NCBI GenBank assembly: GCA_020002185.1
Contig: CM034544.1
Span: 7,371,190 to 7,435,189 of the forward strand
Length of the DNA stretch: 64,000 nucleotides
Reading direction: 5' to 3'
Source: Paraescarpia echinospica
Lineage: Eukaryota; Annelida; Polychaeta; Sabellida; Siboglinidae
The notes under the pieces were generated by a model. The model saw only the letters and a list, made by a program, of their open reading frames with translations. It made no database searches and was not told where the DNA came from. Within the stretch, counting starts at the first letter, position 1; each line of letters starts with the position of its first letter. The position numbers and the translations under genes were made by a program. Shown one piece after another: positions 33,759-46,816 of the stretch.

Positions 33759-35141
33759 GCTGTTGGCAAAGACCACCCTTGTGTCATTTCGTTTGACATG
33801 GCCCTTTATGAGAAAGCAGTGCAGCTGGTGGATGCTAGGCCGGACTGAAATGGCACAGTTTTTTCCAGACAGGGTGAGCTGCATGTCGTCATGGCTGCCC
33901 TAATATGCCTGGGGACCTCCATTAAAAACTCTGGAATAGACGATGCCTGCGTAGAAGCTTATGTGTACGGTTCTGCGACAACCTGACAGACTCAGATTTG
34001 TGCACACTACAAGCGTTCCCTGTCTGCCCTATACTCATATGTGGCACTGTATGAGGTGGCCCTGGAGGAGTTCTTCAAGGACAACCCACACTTGAAGGAC
34101 GTGTGTCTGGAGACAACAACCGAGATTGAAGGTGCCTGCTCAGAGGTGAGCAAACACACCAAGGCTGAATCTGTGAAACGTGCCAACATCCATCTACTCC
34201 AAAGCTTGGCCGATGATGATGTCGTGAAAAAGTTTCAGGAGTGGGAGGCACAGGTATCCGAGAATGCCATGTTCAGATCCATTATGATGTACCTGCATCG
34301 AGTGGAGACGATTCTCTTCTTCGTACTAGCATCCCGTATCGCAGACACAGCCCTCCATCTTGATGCAGGAGAAGAATTGAGCAAGCTGTTCTTTACTATG
34401 GACTGAAAAAGGTACAAGAGAATATGGCCACGTTACATAGCTGACATGCACGCACTCAAGGCTGACCACCCAGAGACGTGGAAGGAACTTGAATTAGGCA
34501 ACATATCAGGCACCAAGACTGTCATCCCATTTGTGTCCATTGGGGCAGACCATGCCTGCGAACGTCTGAACAAGCTCATGAAGGTTCATTCTGGTCTCAT
34601 CGGAAACTCCAACAATGCCAATAAGACAACGCTTCTTCCTAACTTCTCCCGAACTGTCGTGCATGGCAAGCGAGTTCAAGGGTCAGTTCAATGTCAAACA
34701 CAACAAGGCTAGTGAGCATAATGAGATCAATCGCACTCCAGAACTGCGATGGCATCTCTTTGTAAACACATGGCGGAGAGTGACAAACTAACACCCACAA
34801 CCGGGGCGCTCAACCAGCACATAGTGAGAGTACACTTGCAGGCTAGAGTGTGGGGCCAGACCAGCACTGCTCAGCAGGTGTTTTTGGACCCACTGCAGAA
34901 TGGCTATCACAAGATTGCTGATGGAGAGCTGACGCCAACCACAACTGACATCCATCCTGCACCCAAGGCCATCATCGAGATGGTGCGATGCCAATGTAAA
35001 GGAGACTGTTCATCACAGAGGTGATCCTGCAAATGCAAGGACTTGTAATGTACAGACCTCTGCTTGTGTAGAACACAGTGTGAGAATGACGATGATTCAC
35101 ACTTTGAAAATCGTGTATCCGGCGACGATAGTGATGACTAA
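33759..35141 (+). pseudogene. PIN-CXC element coding region, copy 2 (internally deleted)
   Basis: N-terminal part not present in copy 1: AVGKDHPCVISFDMALYEKA, then GELHVVMAALICLGTSIKNS, LSALYSYVALYEVALEEFF, SIMMYLHRVETILFFVLASR, and on to ADHPETWKELELGNISGTKT. At about 34725 it jumps to the pre-CXC region (INRTPELRWHLFVNTW), so the part corresponding to copy 1 positions of about 1590-3035, including the whole nuclease-like domain, is deleted. The CXC segment (RCQCKGDCSSQR) retains the Cys that copy 1 lost, but has TGA in place of the next Cys and the same TAA after KCKDL as copy 1. Confidence 0.75.
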
Positions 35142-36402
35142 TGTGCAGAATACCGTGTCACAACAGTATTATAACAAACCAGCCATATATGAGAAATGCA
35201 CGCAACTGTGTAGTGTTGCTGGAATGATGGTTATAAGATGTTAATAAATGAAAATACAGGCACATACTTGCTTTCACTGTACACATACGTTTGTTTATAC
35301 GCTATGCAACATGTCTATTATTCAGTCATAACATGTATAACTGTTGTCATAAACTATTGATTTCGTTATGATTAGGTGACTGTAATTGATCCTATTGGAT
35401 TCCTTGCCCCTCAATATGTAGGTTTAGCCACCAAAATCAAAAGGCTGGGTGGATTAGCAGCTGAGATATTGAGAAATGCACGTTTTCAGTGTCCACCATT
35501 TTAAGAATCCAAGATGGCCGCCATATATACCTTTAAAAATGGCAAACATTGGTTTTCAGATTCATTATGATATAACGTTTCCAAAAATATATAATTTTGC
35601 AAAATCTCAAAAACGTGAACGAAACACATGTATATTATTCAGTCATAACATGTATAAATGTCATAAACTAGTACTTTCATTATGCTTAGGTGACTGGAAT
35701 TGATCCTATTGGATTCCTCGCCCCTCAATATGTAAGTTTAGCCACCAAAATCAAAAGGCTGGGTGGATTAGCAGCTGAGATATTGAGAAATACAGGTTTT
35801 CTGTGTCCACCATTTTAAGATTCCAAGATGGCCGCCATATATATTTAAAAAAAATGTAAACATTGGTTTTCGGAGTCACTATATCATAACGTTTCCAAAA
35901 TGTATAGGTTTGCCAATCTCCAAACAAAATTAACGAAAATACATAACAAACCTGACTATTAAGTATTTCATTAATTTCAACAATGTAAATTATGTCGATG
36001 GCGTTTTTTGCTAAAATGTGTAGCCACTGAACCTTATTCACTTTGCCCCATACCTATAGCTTTGAAGTGTTATTACCAGTAAAGTATTTCCTATTACGCA
36101 ACCGTTTTTGATCTTGTGAACAGTAGCGGTAGCGGTAGCTCCATGAACTTAATACATTTTTGTCCGCTTTGCCCAACGTTCATTGCCGCCGCTAGTTTTA
36201 AAAGTTTCCAAAACTACTCCTTGAGAATTGCGACTACCGCTATTTTACAAAAAACAAACGTGAAATATGTTATATATTAGCAAACTCAATAGATTCACTT
36301 GTCTAGACCTGAACAACATTTGTTAATCAGGCTTGACAATTATAATAATGTAAATAATATAATTAATATAATTTTCATTATTGTGTTTATCTTACCCAAC
36401 AG

Positions 36403-36522
36403 ACCCGGATACGGTATGTCCGCTGCTTATTGCGACAAACAAAAGGATGTGGAACGTTCCTGTGGAGAGAACAAACATACGTCCGACATAAGGACAGCCA
36501 CGTGCAATATACAGAGATGGAG
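36403..36522 (+). pseudogene. Conserved 120-bp exon, copy 2, with nonsense codon
   Basis: Same length, phase and splice sites as 4715-4834, with few substitutions. In the conserved frame the PTYGQ tyrosine codon TAC is TAA (36489-36491), so this copy is broken. Confidence 0.6.
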
Positions 36523-36811
36523 GTATGATGCGTTTAGCGCTTGCTACTAATGCTTGGATATTTATCTCGTCTACCCTCTCTTGATTACGATTCCACGTTT
36601 ACAACACCATGGATAGGGATCTGTGTTTACGACCACATGATCATTACGCTGTCCAACTCAGAGGACTCCCGTTTTTTGTTATGCCAAAACAAACCACAAG
36701 AACGCCTGATGCACAAACTGTATAACCTCATCACTTTGATGAACGCCACATTAAAACCTTCAAATTGTGATTTAAGTTATTAAAGCAACACATGGAAAAG
36801 AAACTATTACA

Positions 36812-36857
<46 letters not shown>

Positions 36858-37706
36858 GTGTATATATACACACACACATAATATACACTGTCGTCCATCA
36901 AGTTGTCTCTTTCTGTGCAGGATTCCAACACCACTCATTGTAGATCAATCGATTTACCCATCAAAGATTACATCAAACTCTGACTTGGAATAGTCAAAGA
37001 TGATACTTCATCAGTTTCCATATATAGCCCAGCAGGTCTAATTATGAAATCAGCGTCACATCTCTATTCTCAATATCATTAAATTGCTATTGCAAGGGCA
37101 ATTGAAACTGTTGATGTATTGGCAGTGCAGGCTCTTAACAGCAAGCATGCTAGATAATATAATCAAATGTCGTCAGAAAAGACCTTGGTAACTCGATTAC
37201 TCGTCAGTATTACCAGCCTTAGTAGCTTCAGTATTATCAGTCATGGAACTACATAAAATGTAAAGTAAAACTCTTATTGACAAGGATCTATATATCACGT
37301 GAATAGACCATCTGACAAATTTAGTTTTGCAATGTTATATACTAATTCGCGCCCAATGATAGAGCCTGACTTCATTATGCGTAGGTACATCTATTGTCTT
37401 ACTCGCCGTGTACCAGCTTCGCAAACACTGCATCCAGAGACAATTCCTTTCCTTGGAAAAAAGTGAAACGATGGGGCAAATTGTAGCAAAACGAAACGCA
37501 TGTGGCAACACACAAATTCTCATTAATGTGTTAGCATGGTGGACTTTCATTTAGGCAGGCACTGACCTGGGGACATTCGACTGTCATTTAGACAGGCAAG
37601 TCTTTCTTTGATGCTATTTTTGATTGGTAATTTGGGTTTATTGCACTGATTAAGTTGAAAATTAAGTCGTTTGCTATACACTGTGCTGTAGCATATCATA
37701 ATTATA

Positions 37707-38841
<1,135 letters not shown>

Positions 38842-39985
38842 TGGAGAGCTGTCTCGGATAACGGTAGTTTCAGCGTGTAGCAATAATACAAGGCGACAGG
38901 TATAGAGTGCATTGTTAGGCTCTCGTTGTAGGCGAGCTGTCTCCGATAACACTAGTTTGAGCGTGTAGCAATAAAACAAGGCGACAGGTATTGAGTGCAT
39001 TGTTAGGTTCTCGTTGTAGGCGAGCTGTCTCGGATAACGGTAGTTTGAGCGAGTAGCAATAATACAAGGCGACAGGTATTGAGAGCATTGTTAGGCTCTC
39101 GTTGTAGGCGAGCTGTCTCGGATAACAGTAGTTTGAGCGTGTAGCAATAAAACAAGGCGACAGGTATTGAGTGCATTGTTAGGCTCTCGTTGTAGGCGAG
39201 CTGTCTCGGATAACAGTAGTTTGAGCGTGTAGCAATAAAACAAGGCGACAGGTATTGAGTGCATTGTTAGGCTCTCGTTGTAGGCGAGCTGTCTCGGATA
39301 ACAGTAGTTTGAGCGTGTAGCAATAAAACAAGGCGACAGGTATTGAGTGCATTGTTAGGCTCTCGTTGTAGGCGAGCTGTCTCGGATAACGGTAGTTTGA
39401 GCGAGTAGCAATAATACAAGGCGACAGGTATTGAGTGCATTGTTAGGCTCTCGTTGTAGGCGAGCTGTCTCGGATAACGGTAGTTTGAGCTTGTAGCAAT
39501 AATACAAGGCGACAGGTATTGAGTGCATTGTTAGGCTCTCGTTGTAGGCGAGCTGTCTCGGATAACGGTAGTTTGAGCGTGTAGCAATAATACAAGGCGA
39601 CAAGTATTGAGTGCATTGTTAGGCTCTCGTTGTAGGCGAGCTGTCTCGGATAACGGTAGTTTGAGCGAGTAGCAATAATACAAGGCGACAGGTATTGAGT
39701 GCATTGTTAGGCTCTCGTTGTAGGCGAGCTGTCTCGGATAACGGTAGTTTGAGCGGGTAGCAATAATACAAGGCGACAGGTATTGAGTGCATTGTTAGGC
39801 TCTCGTTGTAGACGAGCTGTCTCGGATAACGGTAGTTTGAGCGAGTAACAATAATACAAGGCGACAGGTATTGAGTGCATTGTTAGGCTCTCTTTGTAGG
39901 CGAGCTGTCTCGGATAACGGTAGTTTGAGCGAGTAGCAATAATACAGGCCGACAAGTATTGATTGCATTGTTAGGCTCTCGTTGT
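38842..39985. repeat. 88-bp minisatellite, 13 visible copies, cut by gap
   Basis: Same 88-bp unit as at 6653-7432, continuing into the N block; its true length is unknown. Confidence 0.95.
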
Positions 39986-40985
39986 NNNNNNNNNNNNNNN
40001 NNNNNNNNNNNNNNNNNNNNNNNNNNNNNNNNNNNNNNNNNNNNNNNNNNNNNNNNNNNNNNNNNNNNNNNNNNNNNNNNNNNNNNNNNNNNNNNNNNNN
40101 NNNNNNNNNNNNNNNNNNNNNNNNNNNNNNNNNNNNNNNNNNNNNNNNNNNNNNNNNNNNNNNNNNNNNNNNNNNNNNNNNNNNNNNNNNNNNNNNNNNN
40201 NNNNNNNNNNNNNNNNNNNNNNNNNNNNNNNNNNNNNNNNNNNNNNNNNNNNNNNNNNNNNNNNNNNNNNNNNNNNNNNNNNNNNNNNNNNNNNNNNNNN
40301 NNNNNNNNNNNNNNNNNNNNNNNNNNNNNNNNNNNNNNNNNNNNNNNNNNNNNNNNNNNNNNNNNNNNNNNNNNNNNNNNNNNNNNNNNNNNNNNNNNNN
40401 NNNNNNNNNNNNNNNNNNNNNNNNNNNNNNNNNNNNNNNNNNNNNNNNNNNNNNNNNNNNNNNNNNNNNNNNNNNNNNNNNNNNNNNNNNNNNNNNNNNN
40501 NNNNNNNNNNNNNNNNNNNNNNNNNNNNNNNNNNNNNNNNNNNNNNNNNNNNNNNNNNNNNNNNNNNNNNNNNNNNNNNNNNNNNNNNNNNNNNNNNNNN
40601 NNNNNNNNNNNNNNNNNNNNNNNNNNNNNNNNNNNNNNNNNNNNNNNNNNNNNNNNNNNNNNNNNNNNNNNNNNNNNNNNNNNNNNNNNNNNNNNNNNNN
40701 NNNNNNNNNNNNNNNNNNNNNNNNNNNNNNNNNNNNNNNNNNNNNNNNNNNNNNNNNNNNNNNNNNNNNNNNNNNNNNNNNNNNNNNNNNNNNNNNNNNN
40801 NNNNNNNNNNNNNNNNNNNNNNNNNNNNNNNNNNNNNNNNNNNNNNNNNNNNNNNNNNNNNNNNNNNNNNNNNNNNNNNNNNNNNNNNNNNNNNNNNNNN
40901 NNNNNNNNNNNNNNNNNNNNNNNNNNNNNNNNNNNNNNNNNNNNNNNNNNNNNNNNNNNNNNNNNNNNNNNNNNNNNNNNNNNNN
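39986..40985. other. Assembly gap (1000 N)
   Basis: Exactly 1000 N, placed inside the 88-bp array. Confidence 1.
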
Positions 40986-41332
40986 ATTGCAGTACTTTGA
41001 TTTTAAATTCATTCACAGTGGCGCAATCTGGAGAACTGCTAAGGTTCCCTGTACAGTTTCCATGTTTCTTTGATGAGTGGAACAGCAAATTTATAATTAA
41101 ATAACTCCCTCTGTGTTTTTAATACATCGCCAATCAGTAGTTCATATGAGATTGTTCCAAGGAAGCGAATGAATACAGAAATGTGTGACTGGGTCCGTGG
41201 CACCTGGGAGGAGATACCTCTACATAGCCCCAACATTAGAATATTAATTTACAGATTATGTATCCAATTTTGCCATATCAACTATATGTACATTTTTGTA
41301 TGCATAAAAAAACATTTCGGTAAACTATCTAC
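40986..41332. other. Intergenic or intronic
   Basis: No supportable gene; probably an intron of the minus-strand integrase-derived gene that follows. Confidence 0.4.
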
Positions 41333-41974
41333 CTATAAGGTCCATCCCAACCATATGCATTGGTTCAACAATCTTTATTGGTGTTAGCTTTGGAGCCACA
41401 GTCTTGAGCTTCTCATACGTTGACATGCATCGCACTTGGCAATCTGAAACATAACAAATAACAAAGTAAATGCAACATACTTATGTGAGAATAAACCATT
41501 TTTTGTAGACAAAAACTAGAACAATTCAAATTCATTCCAATTATTTTTTATATAAATTTCTGACAAATACAGTGTATCTAAATTTTTTATTGTTAATTTA
41601 TGGCTTGAGTGCTGAAATTCACTGCAAAACACACAATAGGTAACACCGATGTTTATGATTATATATAAACAATATCAGACATCTAGTTTGTTAAACATGC
41701 AACATTAAAACAACCAGTTTGCTTCATAAATCAATTACAGTGTATGAAGTAGTCATGTCAATGTGAAGGCCACTTACGTACTTCTTGACATCATCTTTCA
41801 AACCCTTCCAGTAGAAACGCTGGGTGATCTTATCTATAGTGGCATTGATGCCACTGTGGCCAGCGTGCGGTGCCGAGTGCATCTGCCATAGGATTCTTCT
41901 CCTTTCATCCACATCAATGATAATGCGCTGACGTATGTTGATGTGGGGTGGTTTGTATACCAATGCTCCAGTAT
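41333..41974 (-). pseudogene. Intron-containing integrase-derived gene remnant (H2C2 zinc domain)
   Basis: Two minus-strand exons. 41974-41778: acceptor ATTTCTAG, encodes the H2C2 zinc-binding block ERRRILWQMHSAPHAGHSG then ITQRFYWKGLKDDVKKY, donor GTAAGT. 41443-41333: acceptor GTTTCAG, continues in phase 0 with IAKCDACQRM, the C-x2-C half, then after a one-base frame change KLKTVAPKLTPIKIVEPMHM up to a GTAGAT donor before the catalytic core. Introns inside an integrase domain are not expected of an active LTR element, so this looks like a host gene derived from a Gypsy-type integrase, here decayed or mis-sequenced. Further exons would lie in the gap. Confidence 0.6.
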
Positions 41975-41979
41975 CTAGA

Positions 41980-42450
41980 AATATCACATAAGCATTATTT
42001 GTAAATATCTGTACTTATAGCAAGAGTACTATTATTTTACAGTTGTAACGTTATTTAAGAAAGTAAATTAACTAGATCATTGTTTACCTCTCATTTGATG
42101 CATCATCCAATTCAGTGCTCAAGATACTTGTTTCTAGCGTAACAATTTAGGGGGGTTGTCATGTTTTTGTCCTCATGGTAGAAAACATGCGGCTGAAATA
42201 CTTTCTACCTGTGCTATCAATATCAACATTTATATTTCCTTCTTACACCATTACAGTGTCATCTTGTGGTGCCAGCCCCAACAAGTTATTAAGACACAGA
42301 CAACTAGCAAACATGTCTTATTAGCTCACCCAACCACTGAAACATTAGCGAGCTCTAGCAGCTAGCCTGGTTAGTTCGAAACAACAGTAGCCAGGTGCTT
42401 CAAAACAAAACTTTCCATTGACCACAAGATGACCAGGTGATAGTTAATTA
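41980..42450. other. Intergenic
   Basis: Nothing recognised apart from AT-rich sequence. Confidence 0.5.
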
Positions 42451-42452
42451 TA

Positions 42453-43200
42453 ATTACCAGCCGACGTCTAGGCTGGTAATAAAACTAGGGTGTACATGGA
42501 CTGAGAGAGAAGTCTAGGCTGGTAATAAAACTATGGTGCACATGGACTGAGAGAGAAATCTAGGCTGGTAATAAAACTAGGGTGCACATGGACTGAGAGA
42601 GAAGTCTAGGCTGGTAATAAAACTATGGTGCACATGGACTGAGAGTGAAGTCTAGGCTGGTAATAAAACTAGGGTGCACATGGACTGAGAGAGAAGTCTA
42701 GGCTGGTAATAAAACTATGGTGCACATGGACTGAGAGTGAAGTCTAGGCTGGTAATAAAACTATGGTGCACATGGACTGAGAGAGAAGTCTAGGCTGGTA
42801 ATAAAACTATGGTGTACATGGACTGAGAGAGAAGTCTAGGCTGGTAATAAAACTATGGTGCACATGGACTGAGAGAGAAGTCTAGGCTGGTAATAAAACT
42901 ATGGTGCACATGGACTGAGAGAGAAGTCTAGGCTGGTAATAAAACTACGGTGCACATGGACTGAGAGAGAAGTCTAGGCTGTTAATAAAACTATGGTGCA
43001 CATGGACTGAGAGAGAAGTCTAGGCTGGTAATAAAACTAGGGTGCACATGGACTGAGAGAGAAGTCTAGGCTGGTAATAAAACTATGGTGCACATGGACT
43101 GAGAGAGAAGTCTAGGCTGGTAATAAAACTAGGGTGCACATGGACTGAGAGAGAAGTCTAGGCTGGTAATAAAACTAGGGTGCACATGGACTGAGAGAGC
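42453..43200. repeat. 46-bp minisatellite, 16 copies, with flanking inverted repeat
   Basis: Unit TCTAGGCTGGTAATAAAACT then ATGGTGCACATGGACTGAGA, period 46 bp, starting at 42466. ATTACCAGCC at 42453-42462, just outside the array, pairs perfectly with GGCTGGTAAT (42471-42480) of the first unit. Sequence is unrelated to the 46-bp array at 19742. Confidence 0.95.
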
Positions 43201-45852
43201 AGTGATAGGAGAAAGAGTGAACAATAAAGGAATGCTGTCGTCCATGTGTGGTCAGGTGCCAAGTCCTGTACACATGAACACAACAAAATTCACACATAAA
43301 TGCCAGTAGTTGGACAAAAGCCCCTCCGGGCAAATGTTACCCCAGACAACAACAAAACTGTCTACCCTATTTCTGCCATGGGCACGGCAGAAATACCTTT
43401 CTGCTCGGCAAAAAACCAACCTTGCAATTTAGTTTTATGATTTTGAAACTTAGATTTATTTACTTAAATTCCAGAACAGCTCTTGACATAACAAATTATA
43501 CAGTTTACATTAACACTTGTAGACATTTCCTATCTTATCTAAGTTTTTGTGAATTGAAGATCATTTTATAATCTAAGTCAATGGATATGTGTACACTCTA
43601 CATTCATTTTAGGGAAAGTGCCCTTGCAGGACCTTGCCCAATGCCTTTATTTTAAAATTTTGCCCAGCGTAAGTTTATTCAAATACCCTAAAAGTAAGCC
43701 ATTATTTTAAAATGAGGGATTTGACTCATTATGTTATGTCATTTCCAGGGCAAATATTTATTAATGTAATCAATTATCGTGCATAATTTCCACAGAACCA
43801 GACATAATTAGTCAAAGTCAATTAATTAAATGTTGAAAATAATAACTGTTTGGTGAGCATTTCCAATTCAACTTCAATATAATTACAAGAGGAGATGCAA
43901 TGTTTCGGTCAATAACCCCATGCCAGGGGTAATTTTGCACAAAGGGATCGAACCAACAACTAAAACCGAGACATTAGCATCTACCATTAATTACAAAAAA
44001 AAATTTGTTTTACAAAGTTAATCAATTACTCCAAAAGGCAAGCTGATTGTCTTTGAAAGACTTTAGGGTAACCTTTCTCTTGGCCTAGGCATTGCGCGGT
44101 GTGGTCAAACAGCATTAGTGACTGATGTCAGAAATAATGTGGAAACAAATTAACAAGTGTTCTAAGCACTAATTCCAACTGACAGGGAAATATCAGTTAG
44201 TAAAACCAAAACATTCTGAGTGAGAGAAATGTCAAGTGAAAGAGTAACTAAATCCTTATAAAATAACTTTATCAATACGATAATAGCATTTTATATTCAT
44301 ACCTGCGGACAGAATTTCAATGTTTAATAGTAAAGATTTAAGAAACTCAAGTTAACCGAATGAAAGAAATATGACCAGGCAGGGAAATCGCGTCGACTTA
44401 ACTGAAACTTGGATTTTAGAGAAGTAGACTTATGCAAATTATTTTAAACCATCTAAGATACAAAGACAGCCAGGGTCGAGGAAAAAGGGTCGACTTAAAT
44501 TAAAATCGACTTAACCGAGTTCGAGTTATGTGGCGTACACTGTACTTCCTTTACTTTATTAAAACATCATCAGCATTTATTGTTCACAATTCTCAATAAC
44601 CAAGTTCTTTTATTTTGCAGATGCAGCATGTGTCCAGAAAGTGACGATCAAACAATGTGTCTTTGTGTAGTCTGTTTTTGCTGCATGCTGTCACCATTGG
44701 AGGAGTCGGTTATTTTTCTTGTTCAGACATCGTACAACAGTGTTTCAACTTAATGTACTGATCATCCTCTAAACCGTAGAACATGAAATAAGTATAATAA
44801 ACAAACACTACATAAAATAATACATTCCATACATAGTATCTGCCACCTTTATCATATCTCCAGGCGCTATACAAACCCTTAGAAATGCGCGAAGAACCAG
44901 TAAACAGTAGTGTGGTGGTTAATAATTATGCCATAAATCAATACTTTTGTAGTAGAAGAGATAATTTAGGTTTACTGCTAAATTGGATATAACAATTGTT
45001 ATTATTTAATTATCAAATGGGTAAATCGTCATTTGGGGTATAGTTTGCCAGTTTCTTGATGCTCTAACATTGTTCTGTTCGAATTAAACATAACACTGAA
45101 AATTATATAGGAACAAACAGTTAGCCATTTCAGACATTAGGTCACTGAGTCAATTAATCGAAGCTAAACTTCATCATATATTGTTGTTATCAACCTTATT
45201 TTAAATTAGACCCACGTATGTGGCTACTGTGGGATATTACTCTGTACAGAGGTCACCACACAAATGTTAAGAAGATAATATATGAGCACTAAATGACCTT
45301 GTACAGAGGTCACCACACTATTGTGAAGAATAAGAAGTAACAAAACAGTTGTTTCATAGCAATGAACATAGCATACCTTTCCCGGGAACAAAATTCATTT
45401 CATAGAGTTCGCAGCAAAGGAGTTGGCCTGGACTTCTGAGTCAATGTTTCGTCGACTTCGTGTACCACATTTCTCAGCTCAACAGGGGATAAAACAAATC
45501 AAATAATTTAACAAAACATTTACTAATACAGTGTCTGATCTTGTATATTCGAAGTGTGTGCCATGGTCAGACTGCACGATTTATTCGCACTCCTCGATTT
45601 GGGGGTGAGAATGTAAGAGAAATGCTCTGAAAGGTCCCGTGTTTTTGCTGAAGTGAACAAGGTCGACTAGTGGACACTCAGGAACGCGGTGGGTGTTAAA
45701 TTGTGATATTTTCTTGAGCTTGCACGCCGGTAAAATATATCGGATCGTGTAACAACCATATTGTCGCCCACGACACGCCCAAAACCGCCAACGTTTGCTG
45801 CTTAGCCTGTGATTAGACCCTACTATTGCGTAACAGACAACCACCAGCAACA
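43201..45852. other. Long intergenic stretch
   Basis: No gene or element supportable over about 2.6 kb. A short direct repeat, TGTACAGAGGTCACCACAC, occurs near 45243 and 45300. The last 300 bases may include the 5' UTR of the following retrotransposon. Confidence 0.5.
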
Positions 45853-46508
45853 ATGAGCAAGAAGAGACCGACCTCGACCACCGTTGAACTTGTAGAACAA
45901 ATCAAGCTAGCGCTAAGTGACGATGACCTAATCGCGGCCCTATCTACCCGGATTGCTACAATAGTTGCTGACAAAATAAATAGAAGGCTCGAAAATCTTG
46001 AAAAGGAGTTGACAGACAAGGATGCACGAATTGAACAACTTGAGCAAGCTGTTGATAATCTGGAGCAGTACAGCCGTCGGTCCTCGGTGCGCATTACAGG
46101 AATAGTTGAAAACAAAGACGGTGAACAAATTGATAAGATTATCACTGACTTGTTTAACGATATGGACGTGCCATTAAAAATGGACCATATCAACAGAGCC
46201 CATAGGATTGGGCCCAGAAAATCCGCCACAAACAAAACCCACTTGCGCCAAATAATAGTCCAGTTCAAAGACTATAAATCGAAGAATGACTTCATTAAAG
46301 CTCGAAACGGCTACGCACTAAACGATCAAATGTCTACATATCGGAAGATCTCACCCAGAAGAGAGCAAGACTACTGTTCTTGTGCCGGACATTAAAGAAA
46401 CAGCACAAGATTCTCGACTGTTGGTCGTATGATGGAAGGATTGTCATAAAGGACCTAAAGGGAACAATCAAAACCGTCAGTCGAGATGATGAACTAAATG
46501 CACTGTAA
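45853..46508 (+). CDS. ORF1 protein of non-LTR retrotransposon (one frameshift)
   Basis: MSKKRPTSTTVELVEQIKLA start; a coiled coil at about residues 35-75 (LENLEKELTDKDARIEQLEQ), then the EQYSRRSSVRITGI block and an RRM-like part (MDHINRAHRIGPRKSA). Near 46340 the frame changes; the continuing frame reads EDLTQKRARLLFLCRTLKKQ and ends DDELNAL with TAA at 46508. ORF1 proteins of this type bind element RNA as a nucleic-acid chaperone. The single break could be an assembly indel. Confidence 0.8.
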
Positions 46509-46816
46509 TTGCGTTGGACATTGGCCCAAGTCACGGTGGATATTTTGTATCTCTAGTCGGCCTATCATGGTGCTTGTTCACATAGGGACTGTACCATTCA
46601 TGGACTCATTCATGGACACCTTCGTATTCTACATATGGTTCGTGTCTTATTTAATTACTCATATATACTTTATTATTATATGTTATCGATACATATCATG
46701 TATTCTAACTAACCTACTACAACTTAACAGATGTCACATAACGTTGTTTTTTATAAAACGGTCTGTAAATGTTATATGCAGCTATAGAAGCATTTTTGTG
46801 TACCGTGTGAATATGT

